Of a DNA stretch of 64,000 nucleotides, positions 16,809 to 28,234 are shown piece after piece (positions within the stretch are counted from its first letter, which is position 1; every line of letters begins with the position of its first letter). The notes beneath the pieces were generated by a model. It was not told the DNA's origin. It ran no database searches and worked only from the letters and a program-made list of their open reading frames with translations. The DNA is from CAVSRC01 sp963732845 (lineage in GTDB: Bacteria; Pseudomonadota; Alphaproteobacteria; Rhizobiales; Kaistiaceae): the NCBI GenBank assembly GCA_963732845.1, contig CAVTBE010000004.1, positions 72,711 to 136,710 on the forward strand, written 5' to 3'. The translations under genes were made by a program, and so were the position numbers.

Positions 16809-17557
16809 ATGAGCAAGACCATCGTCATTACCGGCGGCGGCCGGGGCATCGGCGCCGCCACGGCGCGGCTGGCGGGTGCGCGCGGCTGGTCGGTCGGCCT
16901 CAGCTATCTATCGAACGACAAAGCGGCGCAGGAGACCGTTGCCGCGGTCGAAGCGGCCGGCGGCAAGGCGTTTGCGGTCAAGGGCGACGTCGCCAAGGAA
17001 GAGGATGTGCTGCGCCTGTTCGACACCGCGGCCGAGCGATTCGGGCCGATTTCGGTGTCGTCAACAATGCCGGCGTGGTTCTCGGACCGCCCGGCCCGCT
17101 CGCCGATCTTTCGACCGAGCGGCTGATGATGATCATCGCGATCAACATCCTCGGCGCCATGCTGGTGGCGCGCGAAGGCGTCAGGCGCATGGCGACCAAC
17201 CGCGGCGGGGCGGGTGGCTCAATCGTCAATGTCTCGTCGGTGGCGGCTCGGCTCGGCGGTGCCAACGAATATGTCGACTATGCCGCCAGCAAGGGTGCGC
17301 TCGACACGCTCACCATCGGTCTGTCCAAGGAGTGCGGTCCGCTCGGCGTGCGCGTCAATGCGGTGCGACCAGGGCTGATCGACACGGAGATCCATGCTAG
17401 CGGCGGACAACCCGGTCGCGCCGAACGGCTGGGCGCGTCGACGCCGCTCGGCCGCGCCGGCCGTGCCGACGAAGTCGCCGAGGCCATCGTGTGGCTGCTC
17501 TCGGATGCGTCGTCCTATGTCAACGGGGCGCTGTTCGATGTGACAGGTGGTCGCTAG
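16809..17557 (+). pseudogene. Short-chain dehydrogenase with a one-base frameshift
   Basis: An SDR gene split into two frames. The first part starts at ATG 16809 (GGGAGG ribosome site at 16796-16801) with ITGGGRGIGAATARLAG and reads normally to ERFGPIS at about 17055. The second frame then supplies VVNNAGVVLGPPGPL, NVSSVAARLGG, the catalytic YAASKGALDT and the C-terminal GALFDVTGGR, ending 17557. Adding one base near 17057-17062 restores an ordinary 249-residue SDR with all motifs. It is either a sequencing error or a recent inactivation. It sits between the FAD oxidase and the binding-protein genes, so it is probably part of the same catabolic operon. Confidence 0.85.
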
Positions 17558-17651
17558 GGCATTTTGTCAGCGGCCGGTTTCGTGGCATGGTGCGCGCCCT
17601 TAAGGCGCTTTGAACCGGCCGCTCAACCCTGCCAGTGGACGACCAGACCCC

Positions 17652-19241
17652 ATGAGACCTGTGACGACGATCCTGGTGGCGACGATGCTCGCCGCCGGGG
17701 CGGCTGCGGCCGCCCATGCCAAGGACCTTGCCTTCTGCGCGGCGCAGGACCCGGAAGGCTTCGACCCCGCCCCGCACATCACCGGCGCGACCTTCGATGC
17801 GTCGTCGCAGGCGATCTACAACCGCCTGGTGGAGTTCGCTCCCGGCACCACCCGACCGGTGCCGGGGCTGGCGGAAGGCTGGGACGTGTCCGGGGACGGG
17901 CTCGAATACACTTTCCATCTGCGTCAGGGCATCAAGTTCCAGTCGACCTACTTCTTCACGCCGAGCCGCGACCTCAACGCCGACGACGTGGTGTTCAGCC
18001 TCAGACGGCAGATGGACAGGAAGGATCCCTACTACGACTATGCCGGCGGCAACTGGCCCTATTTCGACGGCATGGCGATGCCGTCGCTGATCGATTCGAT
18101 CAGCAAGGTCGACGACGCGACGTTCAAGATCAGGCTGACGCGGGCGGACCCGGCAATCCTCGGCGATCTGGCGATGGATTTCGCCTCCATCCTTTCGGCG
18201 GAATATGCCGAGCAGCTGCTCGAGGCGAAGAAGCCGCAGGACCTCGACCGGATGCCGGTCGGCACCGGACCGTTCCAGTTCGTCGGCTATCAGCCCGGCG
18301 TGCGCATCAATTACCGGGCTAATCCGGACTACTGGCGCGGCAAGCCGGCGATCGACCGCCTGTCCTTCCTGATCAATCCCGATCCGCTCGCCCGCGGCCG
18401 GATGATGACGGCAGGCCAATGCCAGGTGATGGCCGACCCGACGCCCGACATCGTTGCCAGGCTGAAGGACGACAAGGACATCGACGTCATGCAGACCCAG
18501 GCCGCCGACGTCGCCTATCTCGCCTACAACACCCAACAGAAGCCGTTCAACGACAAGCGCGTACGCAAGGCGCTCAATCAGGCGATCGACCGCCGGGCAA
18601 TGGTCGCGGCGATCTATGGCGGCGATGCCGCGGTGGCCGACAGCCCGCTGCCGGCGAGCCTGTGGTCGCACGTCGCCGTCATCCCCGACGATGCGGCCGA
18701 CCCGGAAGCCGCCAAGACGGCGCTCGCCGATGCCGGCGTCAAGGATCTGAAGATGAAGATCTGGGTGCCACCGGTGCGCCGTGCCTACGATCCCGACCCC
18801 AAGCGCATGGCCGAGATGATCAAGGCCGATCTCGCCAAGGCGGGCGTGGAAGCCGAGGTGGTCAGCGATGATCTCGGCGCCTTCATCAAGAGGACGGCGG
18901 CGCCTGACCGCGACGGCGCGGTGCTGTTCGGCTGGGTCAGCGACAACGGCGACCCCGACAATTTCCTCGGCGCGCTGCTCGGCTGCGACACGGTCGGCAT
19001 TTCCAACCGCGCCCAGTGGTGCAACAAGGACTTCGACAAGGCGGTGCTCGCTGCGCGCAACGTGGCCGACCCCGGCGAGCGGGTGAAGCTCTATGAGACG
19101 GCGCAGCGCATTTTTGCCGAGGACGCGCCGTGGCTGACCATCGCCCACACCAGGATCAGCGTGCCGGTTGCCAAGACGGTCAAGAATTACGTGGTCGATC
19201 CGCTCGGGCACCACGATTTCGAAAGTGTCGATATCGAATAG
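17652..19241 (+). CDS. ABC transporter substrate-binding protein, DppA/OppA type (529 aa), copy 1
   Basis: Periplasmic solute-binding protein family 5. The signal peptide is MRPVTTILVATMLAAGAAAAAHA, cleaved before KDLAFC. Family landmarks include SQAIYNRLVEF, PGLAEGWDVSGDGLEYTF, RDLNADDVVFSL and FNDKRVRKALNQAIDR. ATG at 17652 was chosen because it begins the signal peptide; the frame is open back to 17610. It is clearly paralogous along its whole length to the next gene. It is expected to capture a peptide-like or opine-like compound for the permease genes that follow. Confidence 0.93.
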   Translation: MRPVTTILVATMLAAGAAAAAHAKDLAFCAAQDPEGFDPAPHITGATFDASSQAIYNRLVEFAPGTTRPVPGLAEGWDVSGDGLEYTFHLRQGIKFQSTYFFTPSRDLNADDVVFSLRRQMDRKDPYYDYAGGNWPYFDGMAMPSLIDSISKVDDATFKIRLTRADPAILGDLAMDFASILSAEYAEQLLEAKKPQDLDRMPVGTGPFQFVGYQPGVRINYRANPDYWRGKPAIDRLSFLINPDPLARGRMMTAGQCQVMADPTPDIVARLKDDKDIDVMQTQAADVAYLAYNTQQKPFNDKRVRKALNQAIDRRAMVAAIYGGDAAVADSPLPASLWSHVAVIPDDAADPEAAKTALADAGVKDLKMKIWVPPVRRAYDPDPKRMAEMIKADLAKAGVEAEVVSDDLGAFIKRTAAPDRDGAVLFGWVSDNGDPDNFLGALLGCDTVGISNRAQWCNKDFDKAVLAARNVADPGERVKLYETAQRIFAEDAPWLTIAHTRISVPVAKTVKNYVVDPLGHHDFESVDIE

Positions 19242-19451
19242 CTGCGATTCGAGAAATGCGTCATAAGCTACTGAAAAACAAAGAGAATCTTTTTGGTCAG
19301 GAAGGCTGCCGCAATTAATAGCGCGCGCCCCCTTGCAATCGCCGCGCGCCTCGGCTCGATTACGCCTAACCCTTTCGGGATCGGCGCAAAGGCGAGACCT
19401 GAATCGGGACTGCTTAGTGCCGCATTTCAAGCGGCTCTCAGGAGGGACAGA

Positions 19452-21053
19452 ATGATGAAACAGGTGACCAAGCTACTCTTGGCGACCGCGTTCGTAGCCG
19501 GCCTGGCCGGCGCCGCGAATGCCAAAACGCTTGTCTATTGCTCGGAAGGCAGCCCGGCGGGCTTCGACCCGGGCCTCTACACTGCGGGCACCGACTTCGA
19601 TGCCTCGTCCAAGCCGATCTACAACCGCCTCGCCGAGTTCGACCGCGGCACCACCAACGTCATCCCCGGTCTGGCGGAGAAGTGGACGGTTTCGGATGAC
19701 GGGCTGGTCTACACCTTCAACCTGCGCCAGGGGGTGAAGTTCCAGACCACCGACTACTTCACGCCGACGCGCGACTTCAACGCCGACGATGTGGTGTTCT
19801 CCTTCGAGCGCATGCTCGACAAGAACAACCCGTTCTACAACTACGCCGGCGGCCAGTACGACTACTTCGTCGGCATGGGCATGCCGGACGCCATCAAGAG
19901 CGTCGAGAAGGTCGACGACTACACCGTGAAGTTCACGCTGAACGCGCCGAACGCGCCGTTCATCGCGGACCTGGCGATGGATTTCGCCTCGATCATGTCG
20001 AAGGAATACACCGACAAGCTGCTTGCCGACGGTCATCCCGAGTTGCTCAACCAGCAGCCGGTCGGCACCGGGCCCTTCACGTTCGTTGACTATCAGAAGG
20101 ACGCGGTGATCCGCTTCAAGGCCAACCCGGACTACTGGGACGGCAAGCAGGCGATCGACGACCTGGTCTTCGCCATCACCCCTGACGCCTCGGTGCGCCT
20201 GCAGAAGCTGAAGGCCAACGAGTGCCAGATCATGGCCTACCCGAACCCGGCCGACATCGCTGCGCTGAAGAGCGACACGAGCCTGACCGTCATGCAGCAG
20301 CCGGGCCTCAACATCGCCTATCTCGGCTACAACACGACCGAGCCGCCTTTCGACAATCCGAAGGTGCGCAAGGCGCTGAACATGGCGATCAACAAGCAGG
20401 CGATCATGGACGCCGTCTATCAGGGCACCGGGCAGATCGCGGTGAACCCGATCCCGCCGACCATGTGGTCCTACAACAAGGACATCAAGGACGATCCGTA
20501 CGATCCGGAAGCAGCCAAGAAGATGCTGGCCGATGCGGGCGTCAACAACCTTGAAATGAAGATCTGGGCGATGCCCGTGCAGCGGCCCTACATGCCGAAC
20601 GCCAAGCGTGCGGCTGAGCTGATGCAGGCGGACCTGGCCAAGATCGGTGTCAAGGTGACCATCGTCCAGCACGAATGGGCCGAGTACCTGAAGCTCGCCG
20701 GCGATCCCAAGCACGACGGTGCCGTGATCCTCGGCTGGACCGGCGACAACGGCGATCCGGACAACTTCATGGCCGTGCTGCTTGGCTGCGACAGCGTTGG
20801 CACCACCAACAACGTCTCGGCCTGGTGCTACAAGCCCTACGACGACCTGATGAAGAAGGCCGTGCAGAGTTCCGACCAGGCGGAGCGTGCCAAGCTCTAC
20901 GAGCAGGCTCAGGTCATCTTCAAGGACCAGGCGCCGTGGCTCACCATTGGCCACTCGCTCGTCACCATGCCGATGACGAAGGCGGTCGAGAACTACAAGA
21001 TGGACCCGCTGGGATCGCACCGTTTCGATGGTGTTGATATTTCCGGCGGCTAG
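19452..21053 (+). CDS. ABC transporter substrate-binding protein, DppA/OppA type (533 aa), copy 2
   Basis: Second family-5 binding protein. The signal peptide MMKQVTKLLLATAFVAGLAG is cleaved after AANA, and the mature part begins KTLVYCSEGSPAGFDPGL. The DppA-like landmarks are SKPIYNRLAEF, PGLAEKWTVSDDG, DFNADDVVFSF, VRKALNMAINK and WTGDNGDPDNFMAVLLGCD. A strong ribosome site (AGGAGGG) sits before the ATG. It lies directly before the permease genes with a GC-rich stem-loop in between, so it is probably the main, highly expressed receptor. It shares the C-terminal GDNGDPDNF motif with copy 1. Confidence 0.94.
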   Translation: MMKQVTKLLLATAFVAGLAGAANAKTLVYCSEGSPAGFDPGLYTAGTDFDASSKPIYNRLAEFDRGTTNVIPGLAEKWTVSDDGLVYTFNLRQGVKFQTTDYFTPTRDFNADDVVFSFERMLDKNNPFYNYAGGQYDYFVGMGMPDAIKSVEKVDDYTVKFTLNAPNAPFIADLAMDFASIMSKEYTDKLLADGHPELLNQQPVGTGPFTFVDYQKDAVIRFKANPDYWDGKQAIDDLVFAITPDASVRLQKLKANECQIMAYPNPADIAALKSDTSLTVMQQPGLNIAYLGYNTTEPPFDNPKVRKALNMAINKQAIMDAVYQGTGQIAVNPIPPTMWSYNKDIKDDPYDPEAAKKMLADAGVNNLEMKIWAMPVQRPYMPNAKRAAELMQADLAKIGVKVTIVQHEWAEYLKLAGDPKHDGAVILGWTGDNGDPDNFMAVLLGCDSVGTTNNVSAWCYKPYDDLMKKAVQSSDQAERAKLYEQAQVIFKDQAPWLTIGHSLVTMPMTKAVENYKMDPLGSHRFDGVDISGG

Positions 21054-21072
21054 TCGTCAAACTACCGAAACG

Positions 21073-21110
21073 CGGCGCCGGGCGGCCAGCCCGGCGCCGT
21101 CCGGCCTTTT
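21073..21110 (+). terminator. Stem-loop after the second binding-protein gene
   Basis: CGGCGCCGGGC (21073-21083), 5-base loop, GCCCGGCGCCG (21089-21099), then a short gap and CCTTTT. The 11-bp GC stem lies between binding protein and permease genes. It likely acts as a leaky terminator or 3'-end stabiliser, giving more binding protein than permease. Confidence 0.5.
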
Positions 21111-21188
21111 CCCGACATTGCCGTGCCCGCAGAAGCTTGTACGTCCTGTCGTGAAGTGCCATGACGGGTGAGGCGACCGGGTCAGGAC

Positions 21189-22199
21189 ATGCTGGGGTTC
21201 TTCGTTAGACGGGTTGGGTTGCTGATACCGACGTTTATCGGCGTCAGCTTTGTCGCGTTCGCGTTCGTGCGCGTCCTGCCGGGCGACCCGGTGCTGCTTC
21301 TGGCCGGCGAGCATGGGCTGAAGCCGGAACGCTACGCCGAGCTGTTGCACCAATACGGCTTCGACCTGCCGATCTGGCAGCAATATCTGGTCTATTTCAG
21401 CCAGCTCGTGCACGGCAATTTCGGCATCTCGATCGTCACCAAGCGCCCGGTCATGAGCGAGTTCTTCACGCTCTTTCCGGCCACGCTCGAGCTGTCGATC
21501 TGCGCCATCATCATTGCCATCGTGGTGGGCGTGCCGGCCGGCGTCGTGGCGGCGGTCAGGCGCGGCAAGCCCGTCGACCACATCACCATGGGCGGGGCGC
21601 TGATCGGCTATTCGATGCCGATCTTCTGGTGGGCGCTACTGCTTATCATCGTGTTCTCCGGCTGGCTGCACTGGACGCCGGTCTCGGGGCGCATCTCGCT
21701 CATGTATTTCTTCAAGCCGGTGACCGGCTTCATGCTCATCGACAGCCTGCTCTCCGGCCAGAAGGGTGCCTTCCAGTCGGCGGTGAGCCATCTGATCCTG
21801 CCGTCGATCGTGCTGTCGACGATTCCGCTGGCGGTGATCGCGCGGCAGACGCGCTCGGCCATGCTCGAGGTGCTCGGCGACGACTATGTGCGCACGGCGC
21901 GGGCGAAGGGGCTGCCGCCGTGGCGCGTGGTCGGCATTCACGCCCTGCGCAACGCGCTCATTCCGGTGGTTACCACCATTGGCCTGCAGGTCGGTGTGCT
22001 GATGGCCGGCGCCATCCTCACCGAGACCATCTTCTCGTGGCCGGGGGTCGGCAAATGGATGGTCGATTCGATCTTCCGGCGCGATTATCCCGTGGTCCAG
22101 GGCGGGCTGCTGCTCATCGCCGTCATCGTCATGTTCGTCAATCTGACCGTCGATGTCGTTTACAGCATCGTCAATCCGCGTATCCGGCACGTGAGGTAG
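21189..22199 (+). CDS. ABC transporter permease, DppB type (336 aa)
   Basis: First inner-membrane subunit of the peptide-type importer. The N-terminal helix MLGFFVRRVGLLIPTFIGVSFVAFAFVRVLPGDP is diagnostic of DppB/OppB. The permease loop with RTARAKGLPPWRVVGIHALRNALIPVV is the EAA motif contacting the ATPases. ATG 21189 is preferred over an upstream in-frame GTG at 21168 because the DppB N-terminus begins here. Followed after 3 bases by the DppC-type gene. Confidence 0.95.
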   Translation: MLGFFVRRVGLLIPTFIGVSFVAFAFVRVLPGDPVLLLAGEHGLKPERYAELLHQYGFDLPIWQQYLVYFSQLVHGNFGISIVTKRPVMSEFFTLFPATLELSICAIIIAIVVGVPAGVVAAVRRGKPVDHITMGGALIGYSMPIFWWALLLIIVFSGWLHWTPVSGRISLMYFFKPVTGFMLIDSLLSGQKGAFQSAVSHLILPSIVLSTIPLAVIARQTRSAMLEVLGDDYVRTARAKGLPPWRVVGIHALRNALIPVVTTIGLQVGVLMAGAILTETIFSWPGVGKWMVDSIFRRDYPVVQGGLLLIAVIVMFVNLTVDVVYSIVNPRIRHVR

Positions 22200-22202
22200 A
22201 CG

Positions 22203-23135
22203 ATGGCCGAGACGATATTCCCGACCGAGGAACACGGGCCCGAGAACGAGGAGGCCAGTGCCGAGACGGTGCATCCGGCGCCGTTGCGCGAGATCTGGCA
22301 GTACTTCACCGAGAACCGCGGAGCGGTGACCGGTCTGGTGGTCCTCGGCATCATCGTCGTGGCCGCGGTCTTTGCGCGTTTCATCGCGCCGCACGGGCCC
22401 GATGAGCTGTTCGGCGACGCCCTGCTGAAACCGCCGGTGTGGCAGGAAGGCGGCGCGTGGCAGTTCATCCTGGGCACCGACGCGATCGGTCGCGATATGC
22501 TGTCGCGGCTGATCTACGGGGCGCGCTATTCGCTTTTCATCGGCCTCGTGGTGGTGATGTTCGCGCTGGTCGGCGGCATCATCATCGGCCTGATCGCCGG
22601 CTTCATGCGCGGCGCCGTCGACGTCGTCATCATGCGGGTGATGGACGTCATCCTGGCGTTCCCCAGCCTGCTGCTGGCACTGGTGCTGGTGGCGATCCTC
22701 GGCCCCGGCCTGCTCAACGCCATGATCGCGATTGCGATCTCCTACCAGCCGCATTTCGTCCGCCTGACCAGAGCCTCGGTGCTGACCGAGCGGTCGAAGG
22801 ACTACGTGACGGCGGCGCGGATCGCCGGTGCCGGCCCGCTGCGCCTGATGTTCCTGACCATCCTGCCGAACTGCGTGGCACCGCTCATCGTGCAGGCGAC
22901 GCTGTCGTTCTCCAACGCCATTCTCGATGCTGCGGCGCTGGGCTTCCTGGGCATGGGCGCCCAGCCGCCGACGCCGGAATGGGGCACGATGCTGGCCGAT
23001 GCGCGCGAGTTCATCCTGAGGGCCTGGTGGGTGGTGACCTTCCCGGGTCTGGCCATCCTGGCCACGGTGCTGGCCATCAACCTGATCGGCGACGGACTGC
23101 GCGATGCGCTCGATCCGAAGTTGAGGCGGAGCTGA
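22203..23135 (+). CDS. ABC transporter permease, DppC type (310 aa)
   Basis: Second membrane subunit. A polar N-terminal extension of about 35 residues precedes the first helix (GAVTGLVVLGIIVVAAVFARFIAPH). LGTDAIGRDMLSRLIYGARYSL is the conserved periplasmic DppC segment, and DYVTAARIAGAGPLRLMFLTILPN is the EAA loop. The C-terminus includes FLGMGAQPPTPEWGTMLADAR, again typical. The stop lies one base before the ATPase gene. Confidence 0.95.
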   Translation: MAETIFPTEEHGPENEEASAETVHPAPLREIWQYFTENRGAVTGLVVLGIIVVAAVFARFIAPHGPDELFGDALLKPPVWQEGGAWQFILGTDAIGRDMLSRLIYGARYSLFIGLVVVMFALVGGIIIGLIAGFMRGAVDVVIMRVMDVILAFPSLLLALVLVAILGPGLLNAMIAIAISYQPHFVRLTRASVLTERSKDYVTAARIAGAGPLRLMFLTILPNCVAPLIVQATLSFSNAILDAAALGFLGMGAQPPTPEWGTMLADAREFILRAWWVVTFPGLAILATVLAINLIGDGLRDALDPKLRRS

Positions 23136-23136
23136 C

Positions 23137-25160
<2,024 letters not shown>

Positions 25161-25163
25161 CGC

Positions 25164-26189
25164 CTACGCTGCTTTCTTGCGCGATCCCAAAAGCGTTGCC
25201 AGTACGACGCCGCCGATGGTCAAGAGCGTGCCCACCACATGGTAGCTGTGGATCGCCTCGCCGAGGAAGATCGCCGCCAGCCCGACGCCGACGATGGGCA
25301 TGAAATAGAGCGCCATGCCGGTGCGCATGGAGCCGACTTCGCGTACCAGCCACTGATAGGAGAGGAAGGCGCCGACCGACGGCATGACCGCCAGGGCGAC
25401 GATGGCCGTCCAGCCGTCCGCCGTCGCCGGCAGGAAGCCGTGGTTCGCGCTCTCGAACAGCCAGCCCGGGATGAGCACCAGCGTGCCGGCCAGGGCGATG
25501 GCGGCAAAGACGACGCGGCCGGGCAGGGCGCGCAGGCGCGGGTCGTGCAGGAGGATCGAGTAGATCGCCCATGAAATCGCCGCGACGAGGATGGCGATGT
25601 CGCCCAGGTTGAAGCCGACGGTGGCGAGGCCGGTAATGTCGCCGCGCGAGACGATGTCGGCGATCCCCAGCGTGGCGAGCGCGATACCGGCGAACTGCAG
25701 CACCGAGAAAGGCCGGCGGCCAAGGATCATCTCGAAGAGCACGATAAAGGCCGGTGAGGTGGTGTAGATCAGCGTGGCGTTGGTCGCGGTGGTGTGGCGC
25801 AGGCCGAGATAGACGCCGGCGCCGCAGATGAACATGCCGAGCACGCCGAGCACCAGCAGCAGCGGCACCATGTGCAGGAGATCGGCGGCATGGCGGCGCA
25901 GCGGACCGGCAACGATCGGCAGCATGATCAAGGCAGCGATCAGCCAGCGCCAGAAGGCCAGCGTGAACGGCTCGACAGTGGCAACCGCGGCGCGCCCGAC
26001 GATCAGGTTCGAGGAGAACAGGATCGGCATGAGGACCAGGATGAAGGCGGTCCAGGCCGGGTTGGTGCGCGGCGGATTGGCAGACAAGGTCGGTCGTGTT
26101 TCGGCGGGAGCAGGGTCAGGCGGCAACGCAACACGAGCGCCACGGCTGCCACCGGCATAGGCGAAGTCGGCCGATCTGCCCAGCGGCAA
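25164..26189 (-). CDS. EamA/DMT-family transporter (up to 341 aa)
   Basis: Ten-helix drug/metabolite exporter made of two EamA repeats, with FTLAFWRWLIAALIMLP at the first repeat and VASIGAFLSYQW-like spacing in the second (SVGAFLSYQWLVREVGSMRTG). The start is uncertain: no ATG precedes the first helix. The open frame begins with TTG at 26189, and other TTG codons lie at 26126 and 26087. The last would give a protein beginning LSANPPRTNPAW and is the most family-like. Substrate unknown. It is 2 bases downstream of the GNAT gene and probably co-transcribed with it. Confidence 0.88.
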   Translation of the reverse strand: MPLGRSADFAYAGGSRGARVALPPDPAPAETRPTLSANPPRTNPAWTAFILVLMPILFSSNLIVGRAAVATVEPFTLAFWRWLIAALIMLPIVAGPLRRHAADLLHMVPLLLVLGVLGMFICGAGVYLGLRHTTATNATLIYTTSPAFIVLFEMILGRRPFSVLQFAGIALATLGIADIVSRGDITGLATVGFNLGDIAILVAAISWAIYSILLHDPRLRALPGRVVFAAIALAGTLVLIPGWLFESANHGFLPATADGWTAIVALAVMPSVGAFLSYQWLVREVGSMRTGMALYFMPIVGVGLAAIFLGEAIHSYHVVGTLLTIGGVVLATLLGSRKKAA

Positions 26190-26191
26190 AT

Positions 26192-26692
26192 TCAGCGCGT
26201 CGCCGCGAATGCCGGATGGAAGGCGACCTTGCCTGCCGGAACGGTCTTGCCGAGAGGCAGGATCATGAACACCTCGGGCGGCACGCCTTCCAGCGTCAGC
26301 CGTGGCTCGTTGTGAAAGCCGAAGCGATGGTAGTAGGCCGGGTCGCCGACCAGCATACAGCCGGCGGCGCCACGCTCATGCAGGCGGCCGAGGCCTTCCT
26401 CGATGAGGGTGGAACCGATGCCGGTGCGCTGACGCTCGGGGGCGACCGCGATGGGGCCGAGCGCATGCCAGTCGCTTCGGCTGCCGTCGATTTCGACGGG
26501 CGAGAAGGCGGCCTGGCCGACGATCTGGCCGTCCACCTCGGCGACCAGCGAAACAGTGAGGGCGCCGGCGCGGCGCAGCGCCGCCATGATGAACGGCTCG
26601 GTCTGACGGCTGTAGGGCATGTCGCGGAAGGCAGCGGCGATGAGGTCGCGGATGGCCGCTTCGTCGGATGGGTTCTCGTTGCGGATCAACAT
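26192..26692 (-). CDS. GNAT-family N-acetyltransferase (166 aa)
   Basis: Acetyl-CoA-dependent acetyltransferase, RimI/PA4794-like group. MLIRNENPSDEAAIRDLI is the usual N-terminus. The acetyl-CoA pyrophosphate loop is APERQRTGIGSTLIEEGL, and ILVGDPAYYHRFGF-type sequence (CMLVGDPAYYHRFGFHNEP) is typical of the YhbS subgroup. Substrate unknown. A second YhbS-like protein occurs at 49326-49850 with the same GDPEYYERFGFS segment, so the window holds two members. Confidence 0.88.
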   Translation of the reverse strand: MLIRNENPSDEAAIRDLIAAAFRDMPYSRQTEPFIMAALRRAGALTVSLVAEVDGQIVGQAAFSPVEIDGSRSDWHALGPIAVAPERQRTGIGSTLIEEGLGRLHERGAAGCMLVGDPAYYHRFGFHNEPRLTLEGVPPEVFMILPLGKTVPAGKVAFHPAFAATR

Positions 26693-26722
26693 GGCTTGTA
26701 CCTCCCAAGAACCGGAATGGCT

Positions 26723-27301
26723 CTACGCGGCGATCGGCGATCCGCGCGCTCTGAGGTCTGCGGCGAAGGCTGCGAGCAACCGATCGAAGGATTCGGCCAG
26801 GTCGAGCTTCAGGCGAAAGGCGCCCATGGCGTCGAGCGAGACGAATCCGTGGATGATGGCACGCAGGCCGCGGGTCGCGTGGAGTGCGTCGTCGCCTTTG
26901 ACAGCATAGCCGGCCAGCACCGCCAGGACGATGCCGATCAGCGCCTCGCCGGCGGCGGCGATGTCGTTTTCGCCGGGCCTGGCGGCGCGCACCGATGCGG
27001 CATAAAGCCCCGGGTGCTCGCGGGCGAACTGCCAATAGGCGTGGGCGAAGGCGAAGAGCGCCGCGTCGCGCGCCTTGCCAATGGTCGCCTGCCGACAGCG
27101 AGCGGCGGCCTCTTCGAGGCCGCGCAGCGCCAGTCCGCGGTGGATGGCGTCGAGCCCGTCGACATGCTTGTAGAGCGAGGGCGAGCGGACGCCGAGCGTG
27201 GCGGCAAGGCGGCTCAGCGTGACGGCCGGCAGGCCGTCGGCGTCGGCGATGTGTCCGGCCGCGTTAAGCACGGCGGCGGAGGTGAGGCCGGCGCGCGGCA
27301 T
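26723..27301 (-). CDS. TetR/AcrR-family regulator with WHG-type C-terminal domain (192 aa)
   Basis: The N-terminal helix-turn-helix (LSRLAATLGVRSPSLYKHVDG) is a TetR DNA-binding domain. The C-terminal ligand domain has the features of the WHG/TetR_C_33 group (AYWQFAREHPGLYAASV, GLRAIIHGFVSLDAMGAF). It overlaps the alpha/beta hydrolase gene by one base, so it is made from the same transcript. A strong dyad lies upstream of the hydrolase start and is the likely operator, which would make this a self-controlled two-gene operon. Confidence 0.9.
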   Translation of the reverse strand: MPRAGLTSAAVLNAAGHIADADGLPAVTLSRLAATLGVRSPSLYKHVDGLDAIHRGLALRGLEEAAARCRQATIGKARDAALFAFAHAYWQFAREHPGLYAASVRAARPGENDIAAAGEALIGIVLAVLAGYAVKGDDALHATRGLRAIIHGFVSLDAMGAFRLKLDLAESFDRLLAAFAADLRARGSPIAA

Positions 27302-28206
27302 CAGCGGGCCGCCGTCTCGGCAAGAAAGGCGAGGATCGCTCGCGCGGCCACCTCGGGCATCTCGGCATGGGGATAATGTCCGGCGCCCTCGACCATGGCG
27401 ACCGTGCCGTTGACCAGCCCGGCCATCGCGGCGGCTTCGCCGGCGGGATCGTCGAAGTCGGGGTCGCGGCTGCCCATGACCACCAGCGTCGGCGCGCGGA
27501 TCGCGCCAAGGCGCGGCTCGACGTCGGAGCGGTCGGTGCGCATCATCGCCTGCAGCGCCGCCATGCGGCCGGGCTCCTTCAGGCTGGCGACGAGCGCGCT
27601 CTTGTAGCTGTCGAAGTCGGCGGGCTTCTCACTCGGATAGAGCGAGGCGTAGTAGGCGCCCCACGCCGCCGGCGCCCAGGGGCCGACGAAGGCGGTGTGC
27701 ATGACCGCCTTGAAGAGCGCCGCCTTCCACCAGCTGATGGGCACGTTGCGCGCGAACGGGTCGATCAGGACGAGACCGGCGACGGCATCGGGCATCTCGG
27801 CGGCGGCCCATGCGGCGGCGCCGCCGGCCATGGAATTGCCGACGAGGATCGCCGGGCCGGCGCCGAGGTGCGCGACCAGCGCCAGCATGTCACTGCCGAG
27901 CGCGGCGCATCTGTGATCGTCCCAGCCGATCGACGACTGCCCGTGGCCGCGCAGGTCCATGGTCACTGCGCGATAGCCGGCGGCCACCAGCCGGGGGGCG
28001 AGGAAGCGGTATTCCTCCTTGAGATCGCCGAAGCCCGGCGCCATCACCACCAGCGGTCCGCTGCCCGCGTCGGTATAGGCGATGCGGCCACCCGGCCGGT
28101 CGAGGAGATGTTCGGTGGTCGACCGGGCAGCCGTCCGGTTGTCGGCGTGGGTGCCCTCGGGAGCGAAGGTGGCGGGGGAGAGGCGGGTCGAAACGGCGGC
28201 GGCCAT
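27301..28206 (-). CDS. Alpha/beta hydrolase (301 aa)
   Basis: Alpha/beta-hydrolase-fold esterase-like protein. The oxyanion region is LVVMAPGFGDLKEEYRF. The nucleophile elbow is GNSMAGG, where G-x-S-x-x-G replaces the more usual G-x-S-x-G-G. The acid is probably in LVVMGSRDPDFDDP and the catalytic His in EGAGHYPHAEMP near the C-terminus. About 40 N-terminal residues precede the fold, so the true start could be slightly later than 28206. First gene of a TetR-controlled operon; substrate unknown. Confidence 0.88.
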   Translation of the reverse strand: MAAAVSTRLSPATFAPEGTHADNRTAARSTTEHLLDRPGGRIAYTDAGSGPLVVMAPGFGDLKEEYRFLAPRLVAAGYRAVTMDLRGHGQSSIGWDDHRCAALGSDMLALVAHLGAGPAILVGNSMAGGAAAWAAAEMPDAVAGLVLIDPFARNVPISWWKAALFKAVMHTAFVGPWAPAAWGAYYASLYPSEKPADFDSYKSALVASLKEPGRMAALQAMMRTDRSDVEPRLGAIRAPTLVVMGSRDPDFDDPAGEAAAMAGLVNGTVAMVEGAGHYPHAEMPEVAARAILAFLAETAAR

Positions 28207-28234
28207 GGATCTCTTCCTTCGGTTCGATTATCAT

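Noticed and set aside
17520..19430. Minus-strand open frame (636 codons) opposite the first DppA-type gene
   Set aside because: Antisense to a clear binding protein; low-complexity composition and no motif.
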